Shown piece by piece: positions 54,001-59,224 of a stretch of 64,000 nt of DNA. The notes under the pieces are model-generated. The model was not told the origin of the DNA. It ran no database searches and saw only the letters and a program-made list of their open reading frames with translations. The position numbers and the translations under genes were made by a program. Numbering within the stretch: position 1 is the stretch's first letter; the number at the start of each line of letters is the position of its first letter. This DNA comes from Liolophura sinensis (lineage: Eukaryota > Mollusca > Polyplacophora > Chitonida > Chitonidae), in assembly GCF_032854445.1 (NCBI RefSeq), contig NC_088307.1, forward strand, positions 248,001 through 312,000, read 5' to 3'.

Positions 54001-57000
54001 GATGGCACAGGGATTGTTCATACTCCAGCCACAGTAAGGTCGAGGAAGGCACAGACAATGCCCATGTTTCAGCAATTGCCAAGTGGAGGAAGTCACGGAC
54101 AATGCCTATGCTCCAGCGAAGTGAAGTCGATGAAGGCACAAACAGTGCTCATACTCCAGCCAGTTCAAGCTGATGAAGGTGCAATCGATTCTTATACCTC
54201 AGCCAGGGTCAAGTCGAGGAAGGCAAAGACAGTGCTCATACTCCAGCCAGGGTCAAGTCGAGGAAGACAAAGACAGTGCTCATACTTCAGTCATGATGTG
54301 GTCCTTAAAGGCACAAACAGTGCTCATACTCGAGTCAAGTCGAGGAAGGTAAGGACGGTTTTCATAATCCAGCCATAGTCAAGTTGATGAAGGTAAAGAC
54401 GGTTCTCATAGTCCAGCCAGCCAGTCGATGTACTATCATCCAGCTGGAGATATTTCCGGATAACTTGTAGTCATGTACTGCGGTCGTTTTTATTTGAACC
54501 CAAATAATCTAAGTGTTCTTTTCGTAGGTCAGAGTTTGTTTTTCGTTAGACACTAATTTTCAAAACATCAACTATAGTTTGATTTGCAGTTCGAGGAAAT
54601 GAAAACTTAGTGTCGTCAGTTTAATACTGTATGGAAAACATTGGAATTTAATCCAGTAGTTGATAACTGATAAATCTAAACTAACGGGCAAAAAAAACGT
54701 ATAGCTTTTAAATGCAGTTTTTTCTATGGAAAAATAAGTTGAATAAGTTGAACGTTGTGCGAATACGTTTGCACATAAGCACCACTTTTAGTACACGTCA
54801 TTTTTTAACGAGATTCATTGAAATTGGTGTAAGACATCATGAAAAATCGGAAAAACAGAGTTTCGGGCCCTGTTGAAAATTCTCAATAATGACCGCCGTA
54901 TAAATACCGATGTAGCACATGGTAGGGTGCAATACCATAAAAAAAACATCTCAGAGATGCCGAGACTCACACAAGCAGAACGTGATAGAGCCATTGGTAT
55001 GGCCGACATGGTGGCCAGCCAACACCACATTGCCAGAACATTCAATTGCTGTCAAGCCACCATCAGCAGACTGTTGGGTCGTTACCGCCTAACAGGCAGG
55101 ACACAAGATCGTCCAAGATCGGGCAGGCCAAGTGTTACAACGCCTGGCGAAGACCGGTACATCCGCACAATCCACCGGATTTGTAACCGGTTTGTGACGG
55201 GGACGTCAACGGCGGAAACGGCACTGGGACACCCCATCAGCAGACGCACAGTCTTACGACGACTCCGCGTGAGTGGTATCAGAGCCTATCGCCCCTTCCA
55301 TGGAATGGCATTGACTCCTCTACACCGTCAAAACAGGCTGCGTTGGGCAAGAGTTGTACGTCGATGTAGCGACGAGACTAGGAAAGGGTGCTGTTCACTG
55401 ATGAAAGCCGATATAACCTCTTCAGAAATGATGGTCGAATTCGTGCGTATCGACGCAGGGGAGAGCGATTGGCAACAAAACTGCATTCAGAATGTCCACC
55501 CTTTTGGTGCTGGTGGGGTGCTTGTATGGGGGCGGAATTTGTGGACAGGTGAGAACGAGACTGGTCATCATCCAGGGAAATCTGACTGGCCAAAGATACC
55601 GAGATGAAATATTGGAACCTGTTGTGGTGCCATTCGTGCATCAACAGCAAAGGGGTATCCTTTTGCAGCAGGACAATGCACGACCTCATACCGCCAGAGT
55701 TGTACTAAATTATCTGGACACCGTGATGTCAACGTACTGCCTTGGCCAGCACGATCGCCACACATGAATCCCTTAGAGCATCTGTGGGATCATCTTGATC
55801 GACGTCTGAGACAACGCGTCCCTCCCCCACAAAACAGGCAACAGCTCGAACAGGCTTTATTTGAGGAGTGGGGACAGAATTCCTGATGACGTCACCCGGC
55901 GGCTGACGACTTCCATGAGGAGACGTATTTTGGCTTTAATTGATGCAATGGGTGCATCCCTAACGATCTGTCTTATGACATGATAGGACATTAGGTACAC
56001 CTTTTTAAGGGAGTCCCTTTACTTGCATTTGTGTAATTTTTCAGATTTACCTCATGCCTTCTTTACTCGGCCTGACAGCAAGTGTAATATCCATATGGCT
56101 TTGAATTTTTGAACAGAACTTGGAAAATGGTTTATTGCAATATAATGCTTATCATGTTGATACTGTCTGTCTTTCTTTCTCTTTCTTGTGGTGCTGAACA
56201 AGGTTATACGTTTCTTTTGCCCGGTAGTTTATATAAGTTGTGAGGAACTTTGAGTATGTAATAGGTGAATCACGTGACCGTTGCTTAACCATACTCAAGG
56301 ATTTGTCACTAACACGAGGCCAGTTATGCTTTCTGGGTGGAAGCCACCGGAGTTGATCGGGTAAAACCGCAGACCTTTGCCAATTTACTGACCAACTTCT
56401 CATGCGTTGTACAGATGTGTGCACCATATTTGTGGGAGCCTTGTGATCTGTAACGGACTGTAAACTGCGCAAAGGGAGTCACTAGGGCCCACGAAGAGAA
56501 AGAGCTGTATTGATGGGGACCGAGTCAATCTACCTCAAAACTAACATCATGAGTCATGAATACCTCATTCAGTTTGGATATTAAAAAAATCACAGTCCAA
56601 TGTCTCATTGGGAGATTTGGACATAAATACATTTGGACATAGATATAATGCCTTAACGTTTATAAATCAGCATTGTTTCAGGATACTGCAGCTTTATACA
56701 ACTATGAGTTTAGCGATAATTATGGAGAAGTCGTCATGTGAACCAGGTAGCAAGACTTCTATAGCTGATGTAAACAACGAGGTACTATTCATATTGACAT
56801 ACTGGCGAGACACCAGCCAAATGCTAACCAAATACCACACAGATACAAGCGATATACCATGCTGGGAAATATCAGCGATATGAACGTACCACCGGCATAC
56901 CAGCCTGGTGTGTACATCTGTTCTTATCAATAATAACAATAACTCATTTATTTACTTCACTCTAAGATAGTCCTACCTGATATTCTAGCCATTGACACAA

Positions 57001-58040
57001 TATGACTATCAATTGCATCCATCCCGTGCTAACACCTGTTAAAGATGCCGCTACGATTTCCGGGCAGGGGCCAGGGAGTGAAAGACACACACGTCATACT
57101 AATATTGATTGATGGACAAATGCGTTTATTGTTATTGCTAGTTAATTTGGCACATATTTGACGGATGAATTCTTCAGACCTATCCCGATCCTGATGGGAC
57201 AAATCCTTCGAGGAATCCATCAACGTGCGCTCATAATAATATATACAAAACCCACCAGCTTAATGCAGTTGTCAAGTAAATGTCAGTGACATGTGTATAT
57301 ACGTACATGCAATACGGACGTGAACATACTCTAATTCTACCTATAACTGTTCCTTAATCAATCACATTTTACCAAGACTGCTCTCAGGTTAACAAAGGCA
57401 TTCAGGTGAACATCATTAGTACACGTTCGTGTGCAAGCTATGGATGAAGGTGCAACCGCCCCTCACAAGACCCCCCACCCCCCCCTCCCTCACTGCCCCC
57501 ACCCCAAAACATGTTAAACATGGACTATATCAATCATCTAGGTGAAATATTCTGGAGTCAAACACACAAATAAAGAAATAATCAAATAATAAGAAACTGG
57601 CGGGAATTTCCCGTAGTTTAATTTGCATCCCCTAATAAAGCAGACTTACCGTCTTCGCAGCTGTCACGGTGCTGAAGCAAAGCAGGTACGAGGCTCTGGG
57701 CACGTTTTCGCTGTAACACGGCGGGCGGGACCCAAAACTTTTCCCCAGTATCTGAGGACGGGGAGCTTGGGGTGGACCCCATCCTGGCACCCAGCCCCGC
57801 CCATCCAACCTTAGAGCTGCCGCGGCGTGCCGTCGTGTTACTCAGCGAGTGTCGAGGAGAACGTACGTACAGTCGTTCCTTCTCCCCATCATGCTCCTCC
57901 AGTAGTGAGCGCTCGAACCAATTGAGCCGGTAGTGTTTGGAGCAGCAAATATAAGCGAGAGCTGCCAGCAGCAATAGAAGACAGAGCGGCACGACGATAT
58001 AGACGGCCACCATGTAATTTGGTGCGATGGTTTGGTTCAT
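15964..58040 (-). CDS. syt: Synaptotagmin family protein, whole coding span (5 exons joined)
   Basis: Seen: five minus-strand exons (58040-57650, 27432-27221, 24874-24443, 17331-17211, 16265-15964) join at GT/AG sites in phases 1, 0, 0, 1 to give 1458 coding bases and 485 residues. Domain order is lumenal tip (1-10), membrane span (about 11-31), Cys32-Cys33, linker (34-216), C2A (217-340), C2B (350-480) and the C-terminal WFNL. Family knowledge: synaptotagmins are vesicle or membrane-trafficking proteins whose C2 domains bind phospholipid and SNAREs. In loop 1 of C2A the first Asp is Glu247 and the second is Asp253; loop 3 has His305, Asp307 and Glu313. In C2B Asp380 and Asp386 are kept, while His440, Asn442 and Glu448 replace the loop 3 aspartates. 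Inference: calcium binding is weak or lost, as in Syt12 or Syt-alpha. The C2B opening (SYLSSAERLTVVV) most resembles Syt12. The family is near certain; the subfamily is not. Confidence 0.92.
16266..17210 (-). other. syt: Synaptotagmin intron 4
   Basis: Intron of 945 bases, bounded by gtgagt and tcag on the minus strand. It contains no array or SINE, which sets it apart from the other introns. Confidence 0.85.
17211..17331 (-). CDS. syt: Synaptotagmin coding exon 4: start of C2B
   Basis: This exon is 121 bases long and encodes residues 346-385 plus one base. The acceptor is atttttctctgtatag, phase 0. A second AG seven bases further in would break the frame. The donor is atgg|gtgagt, phase 1. 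It encodes GDLMFSMSYLSSAERLTVVV, the C2B opening strand, then AKARNL and calcium loop 1. The loop's first aspartate (Asp380) is kept and its second (Asp386) is completed by the next exon. The 945-base intron that follows has no repeat array. Confidence 0.92.
17397..18212. repeat. 16-bp tandem array within synaptotagmin intron 3
   Basis: About 50 copies of the 16-bp unit gtaagtcagatggtct, with frequent variants (aattcag, cggcct, tggcct). A block of about 170 bp (gtaattcaaacggtct through ctggcctataagtcag) occurs near 17821 and 18010, so a multi-unit segment has been duplicated. Read on the plus strand, the unit repeatedly presents gtaagt, a donor-like word; the gene is on the minus strand, so this should not matter to its splicing. 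Confidence 0.95.
18213..19165. other. Unique intronic island
   Basis: Non-repetitive, with balanced base composition at 18800-19130, unlike the flanking arrays. Open frames at 18520-18732 and 18803-19138 have no recognisable domain. It could hold cis-regulatory sequence for the gene; that is inference from composition only. Confidence 0.4.
19166..21425. repeat. 32/40-bp tandem array in synaptotagmin intron 3
   Basis: Two interleaved unit types share acatctcctacatgaa: a 32-bp form with tctaatcacaacagac and a 40-bp form with cctatattgtgtcagcac. The 19.2-20.5 kb part mixes both. From 20550 to 21250 it is almost purely 32-bp units, over 20 in a row, with tiny differences. A 409-bp block is duplicated inside (separate entry). 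Confidence 0.95.
19713..20530. repeat. 409-bp tandem duplication inside the 32/40-bp array
   Basis: Positions 19713-20121 and 20122-20530 are almost identical over 409 bases, including a non-periodic stretch (attaatttacttatattgc) that can only come from copying the block. The few differences are single bases or one-base indels, so the duplication is young. Confidence 0.92.
21426..22977. other. Unique intronic island
   Basis: Non-repetitive DNA. The part 21530-21960 is relatively GC-rich and complex. Open frames at 21972-22208 and 22635-22919 show no domain I recognise. See the separate entry for a tRNA-like fragment at 22266-22297. Confidence 0.4.
22266..22297 (+). other. tRNA-like A-box fragment, possible SINE head remnant
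   Basis: gtggccaagtggttagtgcg resembles the D-arm and A-box of a tRNA-Ser-type gene. No B box or anticodon stem follows, so it is not a tRNA gene. It may be a decayed SINE head of a family different from the others here. Confidence 0.35.
22978..23125. repeat. Short interrupted repeat gaggtcaagtcacag
   Basis: Three exact copies of gaggtcaagtcacaga (starting near 23010, 23040 and 23106), separated by variable DNA of 30-66 bases. It may be the decayed edge of an array. Confidence 0.65.
23200..23905. repeat. 38-bp tandem array in synaptotagmin intron 3
   Basis: About 17 copies of a 38-bp unit: agggctactcgttctttggg plus cccattagacagttggtc. The core (23260-23620) is nearly uniform, while units after 23640 are progressively diverged. 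Confidence 0.95.
24140..24205 (-). mobile_element. Degenerate SINE family 1 fragment
   Basis: The stretch from tttatacatatg through gtcagttttatgtg to ggaggaaatcgg aligns with the SINE body (cttatacgacgg, gccagcattatggtg, ggaggaaaccgg). Heavily mutated; assignment is tentative. Confidence 0.45.
24443..24874 (-). CDS. syt: Synaptotagmin coding exon 3: complete C2A domain
   Basis: This exon is 432 bases long and encodes residues 202-345. The acceptor is tttgtttgttttccag and the donor is cag|gtcagt; both boundaries are phase 0. C2A runs from LGAINFSLEY (217-226) to about WKGISPYEKQ. The DPYCK motif (253-257) marks calcium loop 1. Loop 3 reads FHYDQYSQDE (304-313), so His305 and Glu313 stand where the family has aspartates. 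The acidic stretch NPEFEEEF (278-285) corresponds to the usual NP.F.E.F core strand. A whole C2A domain in a single exon is unusual compared with vertebrate synaptotagmins, where it is usually split. Confidence 0.92.
25395..25474 (+). pseudogene. Non-LTR reverse transcriptase fragment
   Basis: The plus-strand frame 25418-25474 reads TVLFNIFINDLFPFVKKCK. This matches the RT motif (GPLLFNIFINDL..FV..C) just before the YADD catalytic box of non-LTR elements. The preceding bases give RGPIL in another frame. The YADD box is missing. It is a short relic lying antisense inside synaptotagmin intron 2. Confidence 0.6.
26763..26893 (-). mobile_element. SINE family 1, tail-only copy
   Basis: Contains the tatttatttgattgg tail, the conserved block (mutated to accccctactcaaca) and the body to catccgcaggct, where similarity stops. 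It is headless like the copies at 11059 and 39536. Confidence 0.85.
27074..27098. repeat. (tatc)n microsatellite
   Basis: About six repeats of the tetranucleotide tatc followed by a T run, 120 bases from synaptotagmin exon 2 on its downstream (intron 2) side. Confidence 0.9.
27221..27432 (-). CDS. syt: Synaptotagmin coding exon 2: linker
   Basis: This exon is 212 bases long and encodes residues 131-201. The acceptor is ttattatgttgcag and the split codon g|aa gives Glu131. The donor is att|gtaagtg, phase 0. The exon has a low-complexity Gly/Pro/Ser segment, then RRRAS (179-183, a possible basophilic kinase site), then TKIDAKLY (191-198). The last matches the short conserved linker motif found just before C2A in many synaptotagmins. 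It is locally more GC-rich than the surrounding intron DNA, as expected for coding sequence. Placement depends on matching phases and the linker motif; both agree. Confidence 0.85.
27800..27862 (+). mobile_element. SINE family 1, 3' tail fragment, plus orientation
   Basis: cccgtcgtataagtgaac, ttcttgagcacggcgtaaaa and an (aaat) tail. Only the last 60 bases of the family are present. Confidence 0.8.
28092..28300. repeat. ~36-bp degenerate tandem repeat, six copies
   Basis: Units contain gaactacaatccacaaatcg and ggtacgagaag. The copies are quite diverged. It produces apparently Lys/Arg-rich open frames that are artefacts. Confidence 0.85.
28301..29082. other. Unique spacer in intron 1
   Basis: Open frames on both strands (minus 28338-28673, plus 28800-29030) have no domain I recognise and no paired splice sites that convince me. 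Confidence 0.4.
29083..29250. repeat. Degenerate ~28-bp repeat (acttgtacaa), block 1
   Basis: About six imperfect units with acttgtaaaaacaccatcc-like sequence. It resembles the block starting at 30080, from which it is separated by about 830 bases of unique DNA. Confidence 0.7.
29251..30079. other. Unique spacer in intron 1
   Basis: No gene recognised. Two overlapping open frames at 29595-29944 have no domain. Confidence 0.4.
30080..31045. repeat. ~25-bp degenerate tandem array (aacactagctgttactcgt)
   Basis: About 35 imperfect copies of a roughly 25-bp unit, aacactagctgttactcgt plus acaaac. Divergence between units is much higher than in the neighbouring 50-bp array, so this is an old or relaxed array. 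Confidence 0.88.
31046..31539. other. Unique spacer between two arrays
   Basis: AT-rich; no gene or repeat recognised. Confidence 0.4.
31540..33030. repeat. 50-bp tandem array
   Basis: About 29 copies of a 50-bp unit: gtgacagcgtatcgtacaat plus tacattgcgacaagtacata and cacgtgttag. Copies at 31590-32150 are tight. Beyond 32150 they are diverged, with internal deletions (for example near 32620). Confidence 0.95.
33031..33924. other. Unique region with one plus-strand open frame of unknown meaning
   Basis: The plus frame 33314-33691 (125 residues, six cysteines) ends in a Thr/Pro-rich stretch and TTTCAG|TAA, which looks like a splice acceptor rather than an exon end. I find no domain match. It may be chance. 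Confidence 0.35.
33925..34181 (-). mobile_element. SINE family 1, near full length, diverged
   Basis: The tail (ttatttaattctgtgatgct), the acgccgtatgcagaa block, the body and a decayed head (cattggtgagaggctt, then ggcacgctaataaccag) are all present. Several substitutions in the promoter boxes indicate an old copy. Confidence 0.82.
34182..35549. other. Unique spacer in intron 1
   Basis: No gene, RNA or repeat recognised. The stretch 34800-35110 is more GC-balanced than its surroundings. Confidence 0.4.
35550..36425. repeat. 42-bp tandem array with a 420-bp higher-order period
   Basis: About 20 copies of a 42-bp unit: tgtcaaatgtagcgggtgaa plus atatctaactgttcacgtaa and at. In one plus frame it reads LSNVAGEISNCSRK repeatedly. 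Two units carry the same tca to taa change at 35836 and 36256, exactly 420 bases (ten units) apart and in the same local context. Confidence 0.95.
36500..37605. repeat. 22-bp tandem array
   Basis: About 48 copies of a 22-bp unit, acatgacaagatacactctg plus aa, with many variants (aatctaa, cactctaaa, ataatctg). A short block with catgtgacaagatataat recurs near 36901 and 36961. Confidence 0.95.
37606..39535. other. Unique region in intron 1
   Basis: No confirmed gene. The minus open frame 38673-38858 is hydrophobic (GLPLCGLTACMFVTGIG) and could be a fragment of a transporter-like membrane segment, but it lacks convincing splice sites. The other frames are unremarkable. Confidence 0.35.
39536..39664 (-). 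mobile_element. SINE family 1, tail-only copy, well preserved
   Basis: tatttgattggtgttttacg plus ccgtactcaagaatatttta and the body down to catccgcagcttg. It is the closest copy to what I take as the family consensus. The head is missing at the same internal boundary as at 11059 and 26763. Confidence 0.9.
39745..39870. repeat. Short ~26-bp degenerate repeat
   Basis: About five loose copies of acttggctgaacgtgga-like sequence between the SINE copy and the next array. Confidence 0.6.
39871..40425. repeat. 53-54-bp tandem array
   Basis: About nine copies with gtaacatcccaaccaccagt, cgacattagactataac and tttgtgatg. Spacing between cgacatt words is 52-54 bases. Confidence 0.92.
40530..41480. repeat. 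53-bp tandem array with ~213-bp higher-order unit
   Basis: About 17 copies of a 53-bp unit: aggaccattccgtacagaga plus gtagggcctaaccatgtgac and agatactgagccc. Two unit types (tactgagcccagg versus tacaggttccaag/tacaggacccaag) alternate in a four-unit pattern repeating about every 213 bases (seen near 40630, 40840 and 41050). Long antisense frames across it are artefacts. Confidence 0.94.
41633..41700. repeat. (ta)n microsatellite
   Basis: Nearly pure alternating ta over about 68 bases, abutting the 3' tail side of SINE family 2 copy 1. Confidence 0.95.
41701..41998 (-). mobile_element. tRNA-derived SINE family 2, copy 1 (head truncated)
   Basis: It matches 43024-43386: ggagtgcttggggtttaacg, acgaaggaatcctta, gacggatttccaccgctc and gtgtgactcgatcaaggatt. 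On the minus strand it would begin with a tRNA-like head. Here the first ~15 bases (A box) are missing, and it ends at ccggtcccgaa next to an ac/at microsatellite. Confidence 0.85.
42013..42085. repeat. (ac)n-(at)n compound microsatellite
   Basis: About 25 ac repeats followed by about 11 at repeats, at the head side of SINE family 2 copy 1. Confidence 0.95.
42165..45510. repeat. 48-bp tandem array, about 60 copies, split by a SINE
   Basis: Unit: gggccactatagggtttggc plus aattaacacatctctaacat and acatgtat. The left part (42165-43023) is moderately diverged; the right part (43387-45330) is nearly uniform. Single-base gaps are rare (one at 44377-44423). The minus frame reads MYVRDVLIAKPYSGPY repeatedly and stays open for about 1 kb on either side of that gap because 48 is divisible by three. 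A signature variant (cacaatagggtttagcaatc) recurs at 43801, 44233 and 44808, that is 432 and 575 bases apart, showing higher-order copying. Confidence 0.96.
43024..43386 (-). mobile_element. tRNA-derived SINE family 2, copy 2, full length, inserted in the 48-bp array
   Basis: It runs from a (gtga)n tail on the left to ggtagagcgtccgcttcggg (minus strand), an A-box-like tRNA head, with ggatcaatccttgatcgagt as B-box region. The array word agagagtttgg lies on both sides and acts as an ~11-bp target-site duplication. The insertion therefore postdates the array at this point. Confidence 0.88.
45511..46990. repeat. ~41-bp degenerate array grading out of the 48-bp array
   Basis: Units share gagggtttcgctgttgacac, agccctaacatacc and a ggcacta-like joint, still similar to the 48-bp unit (actagagggtttggc, taacaca, taacata) but shorter. 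At 46270-46480 an 82-bp dimer (tttcacagctgacacatc alternating with tttcggtgttgacacagc) is the repeating block. Confidence 0.88.
46991..48679. other. Unique region in intron 1
   Basis: Contains the shared 46-bp motif (47302-47347) and a G-rich tract at 48457-48510 (gggtgagggtcgagttgggg and following) with quadruplex potential. A minus-strand frame at 48311-48397 (MMAVLNPKSVSF...) ends at a strong donor-like aca|gtaagtag. I cannot link it to any gene. Confidence 0.4.
47302..47347 (+). repeat. 46-bp motif shared with 9544-9589
   Basis: 39 of 46 bases match, including gtggcgatctaattcaac. Downstream there is a small palindrome, ccagaggctctgg (47391-47403). The two loci differ beyond the motif. 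Confidence 0.7.
48680..48965. repeat. Loose repeat of gaatcagcc/ctgtt words
   Basis: About eight irregular copies of a ctgttttgaatcagccact-like unit, strongest at 48880-48950. It is probably a decayed array. Confidence 0.55.
49040..49478. repeat. 106-bp tandem repeat, four copies
   Basis: Four near-identical units starting gtggcatcagataacat at 49044, 49150, 49256 and 49364 (spacing 106, 106, 108). Each contains tttgtttatgatgacacct and gatattgatagatagag. Differences are few, so the copies are young. This is the longest period in the window. Confidence 0.96.
49479..50574. other. Unique, partly GC-rich region in intron 1
   Basis: The part 49820-50120 is non-repetitive and GC-rich (cgcgaccgtcgaatcgcggc). 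No coding motif is seen. It is a candidate regulatory island on composition only. Confidence 0.4.
50575..51090. repeat. 18-bp tandem array (gtaaatggacaacagcgg)
   Basis: About 25 copies of an 18-bp unit, tight between 50590 and 50930 and degrading into atggacagtgacagggt-type units to 51090. Confidence 0.93.
51365..51905. repeat. ~41-bp degenerate array interrupted by a SINE
   Basis: About five units with taacgtgttaccgactacaa, tatgccagtaaaatg. One unit lies left of the SINE (51390-51420) and the rest right of it (51712-51905). Confidence 0.75.
51478..51711 (+). mobile_element. SINE family 1, plus orientation, with B box
   Basis: It starts within the head (accgcgcaatgacccaagtg), keeps a good B-box-like gagttcaagtcc (51534-51545), the body and a ggtacaagtgaaaaatacc version of the conserved block, and ends in about seven aaat units. 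The conserved gagtacggcg core has been lost. Confidence 0.85.
52190..54425. repeat. 44-bp tandem array, about 50 copies
   Basis: Unit: caatgctcatgttccagcaa plus ttgccaagtggaggaaggca and caga. The centre (53030-53880) is almost uniform. The left (52190-53030) and right (53880-54425) flanks carry a related but more variable unit (gtcatgtcgaggaaggcaca, catactccagccat). This is the gradient expected if unequal exchange homogenises the middle. All long frames here on both strands are artefacts. Confidence 0.96.
54426..54956. other. Flank or 5' part of the Tc1-like element
   Basis: AT-rich, with no gene. I looked for terminal inverted repeats matching the downstream side of the transposase (aggtgtacctaatgtcc on the complement) and did not find them, so the left end of the element is undefined. 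Confidence 0.4.
54957..55980 (+). pseudogene. Tc1/mariner transposase, frameshifted remnant (DD34E type)
   Basis: The frame from ATG 54957 reads MPRLTQAERDRAIGM, then a paired-type helix-turn-helix region (ATISRLLGRYRLTGR, DRPRSGRPSVTT). After about 55385 the catalytic VLFTDESRYNLF continues in another frame. GGVLVWG returns to the first frame, then IIQGNLTGQRY and LQQDNARPHTAR lie in the third, and NPLEHLWDHLDRR in yet another. The DDE triad is Asp in FTDES, Asp in QQDNA and Glu in NPLEHLW, with about 34 residues between the last two. At least four frameshifts show the copy is dead. It is inserted on the strand opposite to the host gene, in intron 1. Confidence 0.9.
55981..57642. other. Unique region in intron 1 with a C-rich tract
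   Basis: No gene recognised in the short open frames (minus 56152-56472, plus 56608-56883). At 57471-57506 the plus strand is C-rich (cccccacccccccccctccc-like), so the minus strand, which is the transcribed sense of the gene, has several runs of G only about 150 bases into intron 1. Confidence 0.5.
57650..58040 (-). CDS. syt: Synaptotagmin coding exon 1: start codon, membrane span, linker
   Basis: The ATG is at 58038-58040. It is the first Met in frame, with a stop codon (TAA) about 70 bases upstream. Residues 1-10 hold an NQT glycosylation sequon. Residues 11-31 are a hydrophobic, Leu-rich membrane segment, followed by Cys32-Cys33, the usual position for palmitoylation in synaptotagmins, and then basic and aromatic residues. 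The rest is a Ser/Arg-rich cytosolic linker with the motif FWVPPAVLQRKRAQSLV. The donor is gacg|gtaagt at 57650/57649 (phase 1). A good splice acceptor (ttttttccaag) ends at 58077, so this exon probably begins at 58076 with 36 bases of 5' leader and an upstream non-coding exon that I could not find. The intron that follows is about 30.2 kb. Confidence 0.9.
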
Positions 58041-58254
58041 AATGCTGAAGGCCTGGCGGGCGATGAAGTCAGACAGCTTGGAAAAAATCGTTATTGACCA
58101 TTACGTTGTCCTGATGACAGCTCCTCTAGGACGGACACTTTTATAAAATATACGACATGGACCTGCGTGACAGGAACGCTGAAAAGAAGGACATGAAGCA
58201 TCAATAGTATATAGAAATATAGCAATTTTACTCATCGAGTGTGTTATTTTTTCA

Positions 58255-59060
58255 TTTAAACAATAATGTCACACCTGGTTAGTAATTTCACAAATGACCA
58301 GTAATGTCACACATGACCAGTAATGTCACACATGACCAGTAATGTCACACCTCACGAGTAATGTTACACATAACCAGTAATGTCACACATAACCAGTAAT
58401 GTCACAAATGGCCAGTAATGTCACACATAACCAGTAATGTCACACATGACCAGTAATGCTACATCTGACCAGTAATGCTACACCTGACCAGTAATGTCAC
58501 ACCTTTTCAGTAATGTCACACCTGATCAGTAATGTCACACCTATTCAGTAATATCACAGCTGGTCAGTAATGTCACACATGACAAGTAATGTCATTTCTG
58601 ACCAGTTATGTCACTCCTGACAAGTAATGTTATACATGACCAGTAATGCCACAAATGACTATCAATGTTACTCTTAGTTAAAAATGTTAAACCGGACCAA
58701 TAATGTTACACATGACCAGTAATATTACATCTGACAAGTAATTTCTCACCTGATCAGTAATGTCACACATGACCGGTAGTGACACACATGATCAGTACTG
58801 TCACATCTGGCTAATAATGTCACGCATGGCCAGTAATGTCACTCATGAGCATTAATGTTACTTTTAGCCAGAAATATCACACTTGATTGGTAATGTCACA
58901 CCTGACAAGAAATGTCACACCCTGTCAGTAATGTTTGGCCTGATCAGTAATGTCATTCTTTTACAGGTACGTCACGAATGACCAATAATGTCACAAATGA
59001 CCAAAATGTCACACCTGACCAATAATATCACACCTGTCTAGTAATGTCACACCTGATTCA
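58255..59060. repeat. 19-bp tandem array upstream of synaptotagmin coding exon 1
   Basis: About 42 copies of cagtaatgtcacacatgac with many point variants. It begins about 180 bases from the putative acceptor of coding exon 1. Confidence 0.94.
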
Positions 59061-59172
59061 TACACACAGTGTCGAGTATTATAAATAACGTATACTACCA
59101 ATATCTATATATGAAAAAGGACCAAAACACGTGCTTTTTATTTGATTGTTACACAATGGCGTTGAGTTTTAT

Positions 59173-59188
59173 GGGGTGGGTGGGTGGG
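59173..59188 (+). other. G-quadruplex motif ggggtgggtgggtggg
   Basis: Four G runs separated by single T, a textbook quadruplex pattern, between the 19-bp and 34-bp arrays. Confidence 0.8.
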
Positions 59189-59224
59189 CAAGAGCTGACT
59201 GTTAGCATATACATGTCCTCATGT

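Larger units (their letters stand above)
27433..57649 (-). other. syt: Synaptotagmin intron 1, about 30 kb
   Basis: Bounded on the minus strand by gtaagt (57644-57649) and ttgcag. It holds about half of the tandem arrays in the window, both SINE families and the Tc1 remnant. The phase match on both sides (1/1) supports a single intron, although an extra phase-compatible exon that I failed to see cannot be excluded. Confidence 0.8.

Noticed and set aside
54426-56100. Terminal inverted repeats for the Tc1-like element
   Set aside because: I compared both flanks by eye and found no convincing complementary ends.
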